Shown here in pieces: positions 1 through 7,625 of a DNA stretch of 33,145 nt (position 1 is its first letter; each line of letters starts with the position of its first letter). Source of the DNA: an uncultured Actinomycetes bacterium. GTDB taxonomy: Bacteria; Actinomycetota; Acidimicrobiia; Acidimicrobiales; Microtrichaceae. Location: contig CAINRS010000137.1 of assembly GCA_903852755.1 (NCBI GenBank), positions 1 to 33,145 on the forward strand. The letters run 5' to 3'. Made by a program: the position numbers and the translations under genes. The notes beneath the pieces are model-generated. The model worked only from the letters and a program-made list of their open reading frames with translations. It had not been told where the DNA came from and made no database searches.

Positions 1-653
1 CCCTCGAATCCCGACGGCGACCGCCATCCGATGAGCGTGGCCGCCGGAGCGATGTTGAGCTCGTTCTCGGTCTGCCAGACCTCGATCGTCGGGGTCCCGG
101 CCGGGGCACCCACGCGCTGCGGACCGTAGCGACGGACGATCGCCCGGGCGACGAGCTCCTGGTTGGCCAGGTACGACTCGGTCCCCAGCACCGCCGGATC
201 GAGCGGTCGGCCGGCCAGGGTGGGCGGCGACGAGGCGCCGACGAACCCGACCACACGCAGTCCGAGACCGGCGGCGTGGGCGAGCACCCGGTCGGGCAAC
301 GACCAGTCCGCAGCAGCGACGAACTCGTCGACCAGTGCGGGACGCGCTGCGAGCTGCGACCGGGTCAGGGTGGGGGTCGAGGCCACCGTCGGCTGCAGGT
401 GGTTCCAGCGGATCGGGACGCGGACCCAGCGGTAACCGATGGCCGCAGCGGCCGTCATCGCATCGGTGCTCACGTCGGTGGCGGCGCTGCCGAACATGAA
501 CTCCGGGAGCGGGGCCGGGGCGAACCCTGCGCAGTCCGCCGGTGGCGGGGTGCACGCAGCGACCACCGCCCCGACGGCGAGGGCAACCGCAGCGACGCAC
601 CGGCCCCACCGCCGGCCGACCCGATGCGGAGCAGGGGAACGATCCAGTTGCAC
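1..653 (-). CDS. Secreted lipoprotein, clan GH-A glycosidase-like (3' end cut by window)
   Basis: 217 codons are visible; the C-terminus lies beyond base 1. The GTG start at 653 gives a basic N-terminus, a hydrophobic run and a lipobox VAAC with the acylated Cys at about residue 34, so the product is probably anchored outside the membrane. After the signal, GYRWVRVPIRWNHLQP (about residues 73-88) resembles the first barrel strand of clan GH-A TIM-barrel glycosidases. WQTENELN near residue 190 has the Asn-Glu pair expected for the acid/base residue. Both are motif resemblances; the second catalytic Glu would lie outside the window. A hexamer TACCCT ends 8 nt before the GTG, fitting a near-leaderless transcript. 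It diverges from the ion-channel gene at 741. A specific GH family or substrate cannot be assigned. Confidence 0.72.
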   Translation of the reverse strand, partial: MQLDRSPAPHRVGRRWGRCVAAVALAVGAVVAACTPPPADCAGFAPAPLPEFMFGSAATDVSTDAMTAAAAIGYRWVRVPIRWNHLQPTVASTPTLTRSQLAARPALVDEFVAAADWSLPDRVLAHAAGLGLRVVGFVGASSPPTLAGRPLDPAVLGTESYLANQELVARAIVRRYGPQRVGAPAGTPTIEVWQTENELNIAPAATLIGWRSPSGFE

Positions 654-661
654 GGTCGGTG

Positions 662-667
662 AGGGTA
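662..667 (-). promoter_or_regulatory. Putative -10 element (TACCCT) of the lipoprotein gene
   Basis: TACCCT read on the minus strand, 8 nt before the GTG at 653. Matches the TAnnnT -10 type of actinobacteria; no -35 was assigned. Confidence 0.4.
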
Positions 668-740
668 CCGCGACGCGGCGCGGACCGCCCGGGGACGCGG
701 CGGTCTGGAACGACAGGGCGGCCCGGCGCGAGAGTTGGGG

Positions 741-2639
741 GTGGACGGCCACGAGCACCACGTACCGAAACGGGGCCTGTGGGCCAGGATCCGCTACTGG
801 TTCGACTCCGGGCTGTCACGCGGCCCCGGGGTGGTGATCGGCTGGCTGGTGCTGCTGACCCTCGTCGTGATCGTCGTCGCTGCGGCCATCGACAACCTCG
901 TCGGTTTCGTCGGCGTCGACGACCGGGAGGAGGGTCTCGGCTTCGTCGAGTCGATGTGGCAGTCGCTGCTGCGGGTGATCGACCCCGGTACCTTCGCCGA
1001 GGACTCCGAGTGGTCCTCGCGATTCCTCGGCCTCACCGTGACCCTGATCGGCATCTTCCTCGCCGGCAGCCTGATCGGCCTGATCGCCAGCCTGGTCGAC
1101 CAGAAGGTCACCAACCTCCGCAAGGGCCGCAGCACCGTCATCGAGTCGGGCCACACGCTCATCCTGGGGTGGTCCGAGCGGGTCCCGGTGATCGTCCGGG
1201 AGCTGGTGCTCGCCAACGAGAGCCGTCGCCGCACAGCGGTCGTGGTCCTCGCGGACCACGACAAGACCGACATGGAGGATCGACTCCGTGAGGAGATCGA
1301 GGACGACCGCGCCACCCGGATCGTCTGCCGGAGCGGCAACACCAACCTGCCCGCCGACCTGGAGATCGTGAACGTCGGGGCCGCACGGTCGATCATCGTC
1401 ACCGGCGAGTCCGACGCCTCGGTCGTCAAGACCCTGCTGGCCGTCCGCACGATCGACCCGGAGTTCCGCAACGCCCACGTGGTGGCCGAGGTGAACTCCG
1501 AGGACGCCTCGGAGTCCATCCGGGCGCTGTTCGGGCCGCGCGTGCTCACCGTCGACTCCGACCTGGTCGTCGCCGAGCTCACCGCGCAGGCGTGCCGGCA
1601 GCGGGGCCTGGCCGCGGTGTTCCGGGAGCTGTTGAGCTTCGACCGCAACGAGATCTACTTCGCCCCGTTCGACCAGCTGACCGGCCGCACCTACGCCGAG
1701 GCGCAGCTCGCCTTCGAGGGCTGCTCGGTGATCGGACTGCTCCCCGCCGACGGCAGGGTCCAGCTCAACCCGCCGGGTGACACCTCGATCGGCGCCGGTG
1801 ACGAGTTGGTCGCCGTGGCGCTCGACGACTCGACGTTCACCTTCACCGGCCTGCCCGGGTCGGACGCCGACAGTGGCGGAGCGACCCCGGACCACGACCC
1901 GGCGCTCATCGGCGCCGGCCGCGTCATGGTCGTGGGGTGGTCCGAGATCGGTCCGCGCGTCGTACGGGAGCTGGACGACTTCGTCCACCCGGGCACCGTC
2001 ATCGAAGTGGTGGCCGACCCCAAGCTGGTCGACCCGACGACGATCGGTGCAGCGGGCGAGCTGGTGAACGCCACGCTCGACGTGCACCCCGCTGCACCGA
2101 GCGGACCCGAGAAGGTCGCGGCGATGGCGCTCGACGAGCACGTGTCCGAGGTCATCGTGATCGGCTACCGCCACCACCTCGACCCGGAGCGGGCCGACGC
2201 CCGCACGCTGCTCACGCTCATGGCGTTCGACAAGGTCGCCAGGGAACGGGGGCTCGACGGGTTCCGGGTGGTCGCCGAGGTGCTCGACCACCGCAACGCC
2301 GAACTGGCGCTCGCCACCGGGGTCGACGACTTCGTCGTCAGCGACGAGCTCGCCAGCCTCCTGATCGGACAACTGTCGGAACGGCACGAGATGTCGCAGG
2401 TGTTCGACGACCTCTTCCGACAGGAGGGCAACATCATCGAGTTCCGCCCGGTGTCGGCCTACGGGGTGGACCGGATCGGCTCGTACGCCGACGCCGTCCG
2501 GTTGGGGAGCAGGAGCGGACACTCCGTGTTCGGCTACCAGCGCGCCGACGAGGCCGACTGCACGCTGAACCCGGCGAAGTCGACCGGCCTGGATCTGGGA
2601 CCCGACGACCTGCTGCTCGTCGTCCGCCGCACCGCCTGA
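741..2639 (+). CDS. CASTOR/POLLUX-type ion channel with two RCK/TrkA-like domains
   Basis: About 632 aa. Hydrophobic segments near residues 31-52 and 96-120 flank a pore-like loop (FVESMWQSLLRVIDPGTF). They are followed by GHTLILGWSERV and a Rossmann-like regulatory domain with the acidic stretch after VVVLADHDKTDMEDRL that is typical of CASTOR/POLLUX-related putative ion channels. A second copy of the nucleotide-binding fold starts near residue 397 (VMVVGWSEIGPRVVREL). Family knowledge suggests a ligand-gated cation channel of the inner membrane; the ion is unknown. GTG at 741 is preferred because GAGAG/GGGG lies just upstream. TTG at 735 in the same frame is an alternative. The gene converges on the MBL hydrolase with a 36-bp gap. 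Confidence 0.85.
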   Translation: MDGHEHHVPKRGLWARIRYWFDSGLSRGPGVVIGWLVLLTLVVIVVAAAIDNLVGFVGVDDREEGLGFVESMWQSLLRVIDPGTFAEDSEWSSRFLGLTVTLIGIFLAGSLIGLIASLVDQKVTNLRKGRSTVIESGHTLILGWSERVPVIVRELVLANESRRRTAVVVLADHDKTDMEDRLREEIEDDRATRIVCRSGNTNLPADLEIVNVGAARSIIVTGESDASVVKTLLAVRTIDPEFRNAHVVAEVNSEDASESIRALFGPRVLTVDSDLVVAELTAQACRQRGLAAVFRELLSFDRNEIYFAPFDQLTGRTYAEAQLAFEGCSVIGLLPADGRVQLNPPGDTSIGAGDELVAVALDDSTFTFTGLPGSDADSGGATPDHDPALIGAGRVMVVGWSEIGPRVVRELDDFVHPGTVIEVVADPKLVDPTTIGAAGELVNATLDVHPAAPSGPEKVAAMALDEHVSEVIVIGYRHHLDPERADARTLLTLMAFDKVARERGLDGFRVVAEVLDHRNAELALATGVDDFVVSDELASLLIGQLSERHEMSQVFDDLFRQEGNIIEFRPVSAYGVDRIGSYADAVRLGSRSGHSVFGYQRADEADCTLNPAKSTGLDLGPDDLLLVVRRTA

Positions 2640-2675
2640 GGCCCTGCGGACCGGCCGGGTGCCGGCACCAGCGGA

Positions 2676-3512
2676 TCAGGCGACGACGAACCGGCCGTGG
2701 TCGCTGCGGCCGATGAGCGCCGAGTCGACCTGCGGATCGTGGGTGAACACCACCCGCACGCCGCGGTCGACCACGTCGGCCAGGAAGTCGGCCTTCTCCT
2801 GCACCACCAGCTCCGGGAAGCGGTCGTACCCCATCGTGATCGGCACGTGCACCCACGGGACACCCGGGACGAGGTCCGACGCGTAGACGACCGGGCCGTC
2901 GTCGGCGTCGAACTCGGTGAGCAGCAGGCCCGGGGTGTGCCCGTCGGAGACGCGGAACCGGTAGCCCGGCCCGAGCGTCGACGATGCTGCTCCATCGATC
3001 AGTTCGACCCGACCGGTCGCCTCCAGCAGCGCCGGGAGCTCGGTGATGAACGACGCCCGGTCCCTCGGGGTGGGAGCGACCGCACGACCCCAGGCGGTGC
3101 GGCCGACCACGTAGCTGGCGTTCGGGAAGGCGAGCTCCGGTGGCCGGTCGGGCGACCAGGCCGTGAGCACACCGCCGGCGTGGTCGAAGTGCAGGTGCGA
3201 GAGGACCACGACGTCCACGTCATCGGGACTGACCCCCTCGGAGGCGAGCCCGTCCACCAGCACGTGGCGGTCCTCGACGACACCGAAGCGCTCACGCAGC
3301 TCCGGAGGGAAGCAGGCACCGACGCCCGCCTCGAGGAGCACGACCCGTCCCGAGTCCTCACGGATCAGCACCGAGCGGGTGGCGAGGGGGATCCGGTTCA
3401 GGTCGTCGACATCGACCCAACGCTCCCAGAGCGCCTTCGGGGCGTTCCCGAACATGGCGCCGCCGTCGAGTCGCTGCGAGTTGCCCTCGACCGTCCGCCA
3501 CCGGGCGAGCAC
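2676..3512 (-). CDS. Metallo-beta-lactamase-fold hydrolase
   Basis: About 278 aa with a full MBL metal set: HLHFDHAGG (about residues 106-114), GHTPG with a metal His near 192, an Asp in YASDL near 213 and a His in FTHDP near 258. RLDGGAMFG near the N-terminus is typical of the lactonase/AttM-like branch, so a lactone or other ester is a reasonable but unproven substrate. A cytoplasmic zinc hydrolase is expected, with no signal peptide. The start at GTG 3512 is chosen because GAGG lies 5 nt upstream. GTG at 3596, a few bases from a predicted transcription start, would add 28 residues including a CAGC pair and cannot be excluded. The gene is divergent from the ADP-ribosylhydrolase fusion, with a 220-bp region holding inverted repeats between them. 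Confidence 0.85.
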   Translation of the reverse strand: MLARWRTVEGNSQRLDGGAMFGNAPKALWERWVDVDDLNRIPLATRSVLIREDSGRVVLLEAGVGACFPPELRERFGVVEDRHVLVDGLASEGVSPDDVDVVVLSHLHFDHAGGVLTAWSPDRPPELAFPNASYVVGRTAWGRAVAPTPRDRASFITELPALLEATGRVELIDGAASSTLGPGYRFRVSDGHTPGLLLTEFDADDGPVVYASDLVPGVPWVHVPITMGYDRFPELVVQEKADFLADVVDRGVRVVFTHDPQVDSALIGRSDHGRFVVA

Positions 3513-3606
3513 CACGCCCTCAGCTCCACCGGCCGTCGAGATCCGATACAGCGAGCACCCCGCACAGCGAACCCACACCTCTGGACGCGGATTCACGCAC
3601 GAGGCC

Positions 3607-3612
3607 AACGTA
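3607..3612 (-). promoter_or_regulatory. Putative -10 element (TACGTT) of the MBL hydrolase gene
   Basis: TACGTT on the minus strand would place the transcript start near 3600. It touches the left arm of the 12-bp inverted repeat at 3612-3655, so a protein bound there could block or aid the promoter. Confidence 0.35.
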
Positions 3613-3655
3613 CCTCGGGACCGTCGCGACCGTACGGGCGCATCGGTCCCGAGGT
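3612..3655. repeat. 12-bp perfect inverted repeat (probable operator)
   Basis: ACCTCGGGACCG at 3612-3623 and its exact reverse complement CGGTCCCGAGGT at 3644-3655, with a 20-nt spacer that contains the palindromes TCGCGA (3624-3629) and CCGTACGG (3630-3637). It lies in the divergent promoter region of the MBL hydrolase and the ADP-ribosylhydrolase-phosphatase. The function as a regulator site is inferred from position. Confidence 0.55.
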
Positions 3656-3689
3656 GTCCCAGGACCGCGCGATGCTGCACGACGCAGGC

Positions 3690-3724
3690 CCGGCACCCGA
3701 GGAGTGCCGGTAGACCGCTACCGG
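3690..3724 (+). promoter_or_regulatory. Two overlapping hairpins just before the ribosome-binding site
   Basis: Hairpin A pairs CCGGCAC (3690-3696) with GTGCCGG (3704-3710). Hairpin B pairs CCGGTAG (3707-3713) with CTACCGG (3718-3724). They share 3707-3710, so they exclude each other. B takes the first two bases of the GGGAG ribosome-binding site at 3723-3727 of the gene starting at 3733. Confidence 0.4.
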
Positions 3725-3732
3725 GAGTTGCT

Positions 3733-5220
3733 GTGAACGAGACGAGTCGAACCACATCCGACCGCGTCGTGACCGACCGCCACGTCGGCGCCGTCCTCGC
3801 CGCTGCGGCCGGCGACGCCCTCGGCGCCGGCTACGAGTTCGGGCCGCCCCTCCCGGCCGACGAGCCGGTCCACCCCCGCGGCGGCGGATCGTTCAACTGG
3901 GCACCGGGCGAGTGGACCGATGACACCCAGATGGCGACCTGCATCCTGTCGGTCCTCGCCGACGGGAGCAGCGACGTCGAGCGCGTGGCCGGGAACTTCC
4001 GGACCTGGTACCGGCACGGCCCCGCCGACGTCGGCATCCAGACCAGCACCGTGTTGTCACAGACCGGCGACCTGCGGGCCATCGCGGTCGCGCACGCACG
4101 GGCGCACCCGTCCAACTCGGCGGGCAACGGTTCGCTCATGCGCACGGCACCGGTGGCACTCGCGGCCCCCGGTCGACCCGACGTCATCGCCGACCTCGCC
4201 GCCGAGATCTCGGCGCTGACCCACGCCGACCCCTCGTGTCAGGACGCGTGCGTGCTGTGGAGCGTGGCCATCGACCACCAGGTGCACCACGCCCCGCCGA
4301 GCGACCAGCCGTGGTCCTTCGCCGAGGCCGTCCGGGTCGGCCTCGACCACCTCCCCGTCGACCGGCGAGACGAGTGGGCCGTGCTGATCCACCAGGCCGA
4401 CGGCGCATCACCCCTCGAGTTCCCCAAGAACGGCTGGGTGGTGCACGCATTCCAGGCTGCACTCGCCGCCGCGACCAGCACGCCCGTTCCACCGGGGCCC
4501 GACTCCGGCCGCCACCTGCAGCTCGCACTCGAGCGCGCCGTTCGCGCCGGGGGCGACACCGACACGGTGGCGGCAATCACCGGGGCGCTCCTCGGCTCGC
4601 GCTGGGGTGCCTCCGCCGTGCCGATGGCGTGGCAACGGATCCTCCACGGACACGCCGCCGACCCCACACCGGTCCTGACCGCGGCCGACCTCGACGCGCA
4701 GGCGCGCCTGGCCGCCAACGGGGGCCGACCCGACCCCCACGGATGGCCCGGACGGTCCTCCATGGTCGACCACTACCGAGGTCTCCCGGTGCCCCCACGG
4801 GGTCGGGACGCCGAGTTCCACGGCGTCCGCTTCGGCGACGTGGTCACGCTCGACGCCGCCATCGCCGACGGGGCCCAGACCGTCGTGTCGTTGTGTCGCA
4901 TGGGGACCGAGGACATCCCCGCGCACGTCGACCACCTCGTGGTCGGCCTGCACGACACCAACCACGCCGACAACCCGAACCTGGTGCTCCTGCTCGAAGA
5001 GGTCGCCGACCACGTGCAGGACGCCCACCTGTCGGGACGCAGCACCTACGTGCACTGCGTCGCAGCCGAGAACCGCACCCCGACCGTCGCCGCGGCGTGG
5101 TTGATCCGCCACCACGGCTACGACGCCGACGAGGCCCTGGCCGTCACCGGCCGGGGCCTCAACCCACCTCAGTCGTTCCTGGTCGACGGGGTCCGGTCCG
5201 TCAGGCCCGCCGACGACTGA
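3733..5220 (+). CDS. ADP-ribosylglycohydrolase fused to a dual-specificity phosphatase domain
   Basis: 495 aa. Residues about 15-330 form a DraG-type ADP-ribosylhydrolase: TDDTQ (62-66), GNGSLMR (131-137) and GGDTDT with Asp 275 and 277 supply the expected dinuclear metal ligands. Residues about 350-490 form a DSP-like phosphatase with [10 protein letters not shown], a complete C(X5)R loop with Cys 442 and Arg 448, and a plausible general-acid Asp in GLHDTNHAD near 408-412. The enzyme may remove ADP-ribose from a target and dephosphorylate the same target or a phosphorylated ADP-ribose product; that link is inference. The GTG start has GGGAG 5 nt upstream. The longer reading frame upstream lies antisense to the MBL gene and is not used. 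The last 52 bp overlap the convergent membrane-protein gene. Confidence 0.88.
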   Translation: MNETSRTTSDRVVTDRHVGAVLAAAAGDALGAGYEFGPPLPADEPVHPRGGGSFNWAPGEWTDDTQMATCILSVLADGSSDVERVAGNFRTWYRHGPADVGIQTSTVLSQTGDLRAIAVAHARAHPSNSAGNGSLMRTAPVALAAPGRPDVIADLAAEISALTHADPSCQDACVLWSVAIDHQVHHAPPSDQPWSFAEAVRVGLDHLPVDRRDEWAVLIHQADGASPLEFPKNGWVVHAFQAALAAATSTPVPPGPDSGRHLQLALERAVRAGGDTDTVAAITGALLGSRWGASAVPMAWQRILHGHAADPTPVLTAADLDAQARLAANGGRPDPHGWPGRSSMVDHYRGLPVPPRGRDAEFHGVRFGDVVTLDAAIADGAQTVVSLCRMGTEDIPAHVDHLVVGLHDTNHADNPNLVLLLEEVADHVQDAHLSGRSTYVHCVAAENRTPTVAAAWLIRHHGYDADEALAVTGRGLNPPQSFLVDGVRSVRPADD

Positions 5221-5606
5221 GCCGGGGATCCCGCAGCAGCGGCGGCACGGTCGGACGACGCCACCAGCGCACCGCCGAGCAGCGCTGCTGCGGCCAGACC
5301 GAACGCGGTCACCCCGAGCGGGATGTGCCACGACGCAGCGAGCGCACTGTCGCGACCGACGTACCCGAGCCCCGTCTGGAAGAACAGCAGCAGTGCCAGC
5401 AGGGCGTTCAACGACAGCACCCACACCGGCACCTTGGCCACGAGCGCCACGAACGCGGCGACCACCGCGACGGCGAACGTCCCGTTGCCCACGAACCCGT
5501 GCACCGAGATCGAGGCACCCTCGAACAGGTGCTGTCCGGCGATCACGGCCTGCACGAGGATCAGGACGACGACCAGGACATCGAGGACGACCAGCACACG
5601 GCGCAC
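5169..5606 (-). CDS. Small four-helix membrane protein of unknown function
   Basis: 145 aa with hydrophobic segments near residues 5-25, 43-62, 64-80 and 95-118 and a polar Ala/Ser-rich tail. Conserved-looking features are an HGFVGN turn between helices 1 and 2, and the pair GLGYVGRD / SWHIPLGV, a pattern seen in small integral membrane proteins of unknown function. No catalytic motif is visible. The GTG at 5606 follows TAGGGT by 6 nt, which supports a leaderless transcript and fixes the start. The C-terminal 17 codons overlap the 3' end of the convergent ADP-ribosylhydrolase-phosphatase gene. Confidence 0.65.
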   Translation of the reverse strand: MRRVLVVLDVLVVVLILVQAVIAGQHLFEGASISVHGFVGNGTFAVAVVAAFVALVAKVPVWVLSLNALLALLLFFQTGLGYVGRDSALAASWHIPLGVTAFGLAAAALLGGALVASSDRAAAAAGSPAQSSAGLTDRTPSTRND

Positions 5607-5612
5607 GTCCGC

Positions 5613-5618
5613 ACCCTA
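5613..5618 (-). promoter_or_regulatory. -10 element (TAGGGT), leaderless type
   Basis: TAGGGT on the minus strand, followed by 6 nt and the GTG at 5606. Confidence 0.5.
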
Positions 5619-5656
5619 GCGATGCTCCGACTGCACGACCCGATCGCTCGGGTGGC

Positions 5657-5662
5657 TAGCGT
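5657..5662 (+). promoter_or_regulatory. -10 element (TAGCGT), leaderless type
   Basis: TAGCGT followed by 7 nt and the GTG at 5670. It decides that start over the in-frame ATG at 5622. Confidence 0.5.
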
Positions 5663-5669
5663 CTCCGGC

Positions 5670-6860
5670 GTGTCCGGCCCGGCTGCCTCCCGACCCACGG
5701 TGGCCGCCAGCCGACCGATCCCGGGAGACCGGGTGGTGGACGGACGCGACCGGTTCCTCGACCTCGTCAGGGTGGTGGCGATCGTCCGGGTGCTCGTCAT
5801 CCACGGTGCAGCGACGACCAGCACGCTCTGGTGGCCAGTCCCGTCGTGGATCCTGCCCGGCATGCCCCTCGTGTTCTTCACCGCCGGGGCCCTCGCCGAA
5901 CCGTCGTTGCGACGCACCGGTGCCGCCAGGTTCCACCGCGATCGCCTCCGGCGACTGCTCGTCCCCTACTGGGCGGTGCTCGCAGTCGGACTCGCGACGC
6001 TGGTCGTCGGCGCAGCGATCCGCGGAGGTGACCGGTGGACGCTCCGGCCGCACCGACTCCTCGATGCGGTGGTCCCCATCGTCCAACCCCGGGTCGCTCC
6101 GGTGCTCACCGATCTGGGGACGCACCTCTGGTTCGCGTCCACCTTCGTGGTGCTGATCGCGCTGACGCCCGCACTGGTGGCCCTCCACCGCCGTCGTCCG
6201 CTCCAGCCGATGTTCACCTGCGTCGCGCTGTTCGTGGTCCTCAACACCGTCGATCGCCTCTGGGTCCCCGTCCCCATCGAGGTGCTCCACATCCCGATGT
6301 ACGGGATCTTCCTGTGCGCCGGGTTCGGGTACTCCGACGGCACGCTCGTGGACCGACCGGACCGACCGACCGGAGGCCGGGTCGCGTGGCTCCGACCGTC
6401 GACCGCCGCGGTGGTGGTCGCCGTCGCCGTCGCCGTCGGCTGGACGGCATTCCTGCGGGGGACCCGGGACCTCAACCACGACCTGGTCGGACACACGTGT
6501 GTGGCCGCCGGATGGCTGGTGGCCGTCCTCGCCCTGCGGACGCCGCTGCGCCGGATCGGAACGACGTGGGCGCACCTCCTGGATCGCATCACACCTCGCA
6601 CCCTCACCCTGTACCTGTGGGGGGCGCCGGCCGGTGTCGTCGCCTGGCGCATCGCAGAGCACAACAGTGCTCCGGCCGGTCGGCTCGTTGTCTACATCAC
6701 GGCGACCGTGCTGCTCACCGCAGCGGCGCTGGCCGTCTTCGGCAGGCTCGAGGACCTCGCGGCCGGTCGGCGGGTCGTGACGGCGGACCGGCATCACACG
6801 TTGCGAAGCCCGCGATCCCGGGTTCGAGCGCCGACCGGCTTGATCGACCTGGGTCCCTGA
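5670..6860 (+). CDS. Acyltransferase family 3 membrane protein
   Basis: 396 aa of about ten hydrophobic segments. The N-terminal block DRFLDLVRVVAIVRVLVIHG carries the Arg and His typical of acyltransferase family 3. Further family-like parts are the FFTAGALAEPSLRR loop and the basic RFHRDRLRRLLVPY stretch after helix 2. The expected role is transfer of an acyl group to a cell-surface glycan or lipid at the inner membrane; donor and acceptor are unknown. Unlike the second acyltransferase at 28772 it has no SGNH domain. GTG 5670 is chosen for the leaderless promoter in front of it; ATG 5622 would add 16 residues without recognisable content. It ends 2 bp before a very strong hairpin shared with the convergent gene. 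Confidence 0.78.
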   Translation: MSGPAASRPTVAASRPIPGDRVVDGRDRFLDLVRVVAIVRVLVIHGAATTSTLWWPVPSWILPGMPLVFFTAGALAEPSLRRTGAARFHRDRLRRLLVPYWAVLAVGLATLVVGAAIRGGDRWTLRPHRLLDAVVPIVQPRVAPVLTDLGTHLWFASTFVVLIALTPALVALHRRRPLQPMFTCVALFVVLNTVDRLWVPVPIEVLHIPMYGIFLCAGFGYSDGTLVDRPDRPTGGRVAWLRPSTAAVVVAVAVAVGWTAFLRGTRDLNHDLVGHTCVAAGWLVAVLALRTPLRRIGTTWAHLLDRITPRTLTLYLWGAPAGVVAWRIAEHNSAPAGRLVVYITATVLLTAAALAVFGRLEDLAAGRRVVTADRHHTLRSPRSRVRAPTGLIDLGP

Positions 6861-6861
6861 C

Positions 6862-6902
6862 CGGTCCGGCCGGCGCACCCCGACGGTGCGCCGGCCGGAC
6901 CG
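6862..6902. terminator. Bidirectional hairpin, 18-bp perfect stem
   Basis: CGGTCCGGCCGGCGCACC (6862-6879), loop CCGAC, then the exact reverse complement to 6902. It fills the 52-bp gap between two convergent stop codons. There is no T-tract on either strand, so if it terminates it does so by stem strength alone. Confidence 0.75.
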
Positions 6903-6912
6903 CAGGACCCGA

Positions 6913-7401
6913 TCAGGCGTCGCCGTGCAGGTGCGCCTGGATCTCGGCCTCGGCCTCCTCCGACAGCGAGGTCTTGATGACGCTGCCGCCGAACTTCGAC
7001 AGGCCGTCGAGGGCCTTGTCGGTCGTCATCTGCTCCACGACCATGAACAGCGCCGAGGTCCCGGGCTGCATGTGCTCGCGCACCTGGTCCTGGAACTCCT
7101 TGCTGATCGAGTCCTTGGCGAGCTTGCCACCGAGTGCACCGAAGGCCGCACCGACGGCCATGCCGAAGATCGGCACGAAGAACAGGATCCCGAACAGCAG
7201 GCCCCAGAACATGCCCCAGGTGGCACCGGCGCCGACCTCGTGCTGGTTGGTCACGGTGCGGAACTTGCCGTCGTCGCTGCGGACGATGGCGGCCACGGCG
7301 TCCGGCTGGATCACCAGGTCCCGTGCGAGGACTCCGACCTCGTCCATCGCCTGCAGGGCGGTCGTGGTGTCGTCGTAGCCGATGGCGATCAGGTCGGGCA
7401 T
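6913..7401 (-). CDS. DUF1269-family membrane protein
   Basis: 162 aa. The N-terminal MPDLIAIGYDDTTTALQAMD, the FRTVTNQ segment, a glycine-rich double hydrophobic region at about residues 61-90 and the soluble tail with MQPGTSALFMVV match DUF1269 proteins. These are membrane-associated and have been linked to stress; their biochemical role is not established. ATG 7401 is fixed by GAGGAG 6 nt upstream. A TAGGGT at 7477-7482 on this strand could be the -10 of a promoter with a leader of about 70 nt, so this gene, unlike many neighbours, is led and uses a Shine-Dalgarno. Confidence 0.82.
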   Translation of the reverse strand: MPDLIAIGYDDTTTALQAMDEVGVLARDLVIQPDAVAAIVRSDDGKFRTVTNQHEVGAGATWGMFWGLLFGILFFVPIFGMAVGAAFGALGGKLAKDSISKEFQDQVREHMQPGTSALFMVVEQMTTDKALDGLSKFGGSVIKTSLSEEAEAEIQAHLHGDA

Positions 7402-7476
7402 GGGGTTCTCCTCGTTCGGTGGGGGCGGTCGTGGCCTGCACTGCCGCACCTCGGCCCGGCGGTCGGGCCGTTCGCC

Positions 7477-7482
7477 ACCCTA
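7477..7482 (-). promoter_or_regulatory. Putative -10 element (TAGGGT) of the DUF1269 gene
   Basis: TAGGGT on the minus strand, about 76 nt upstream of the ATG, leaving room for a leader that holds the GAGGAG site. Confidence 0.35.
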
Positions 7483-7625
7483 CCGGCGTCCCAACCGGCT
7501 GCGCGACGAGCACGGCGGGTGCGCCGGGACGGCGGCACGCCCCCGGCACGCAGGCTGACGACGACCCGCACCGGAGTTGCTCCTGGCGGACGGTGTCACC
7601 CGGATCAGCGACCACAGGAGCTCCG

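Noticed and set aside
816-2522. A 568-codon minus-strand open frame opposite the ion channel
   Set aside because: Shadow frame; the plus-strand protein has clear membrane and RCK-like domains.
2651-2665. CCGGC/GCCGG hairpin as terminator between the channel and MBL genes
   Set aside because: Only a 5-bp stem without T-tract; expected often by chance at this GC content.
4236-5669. Long N-terminal extension of the family-3 acyltransferase frame
   Set aside because: It is out of frame with the ADP-ribosylhydrolase fusion it overlaps and is Arg/Pro-rich noise; a leaderless promoter supports the start at 5670.
6800-6850. A T-loop-like GGTTCGA suggesting a tRNA
   Set aside because: No matching T-stem, anticodon arm or acceptor stem; it lies inside the acyltransferase coding sequence.
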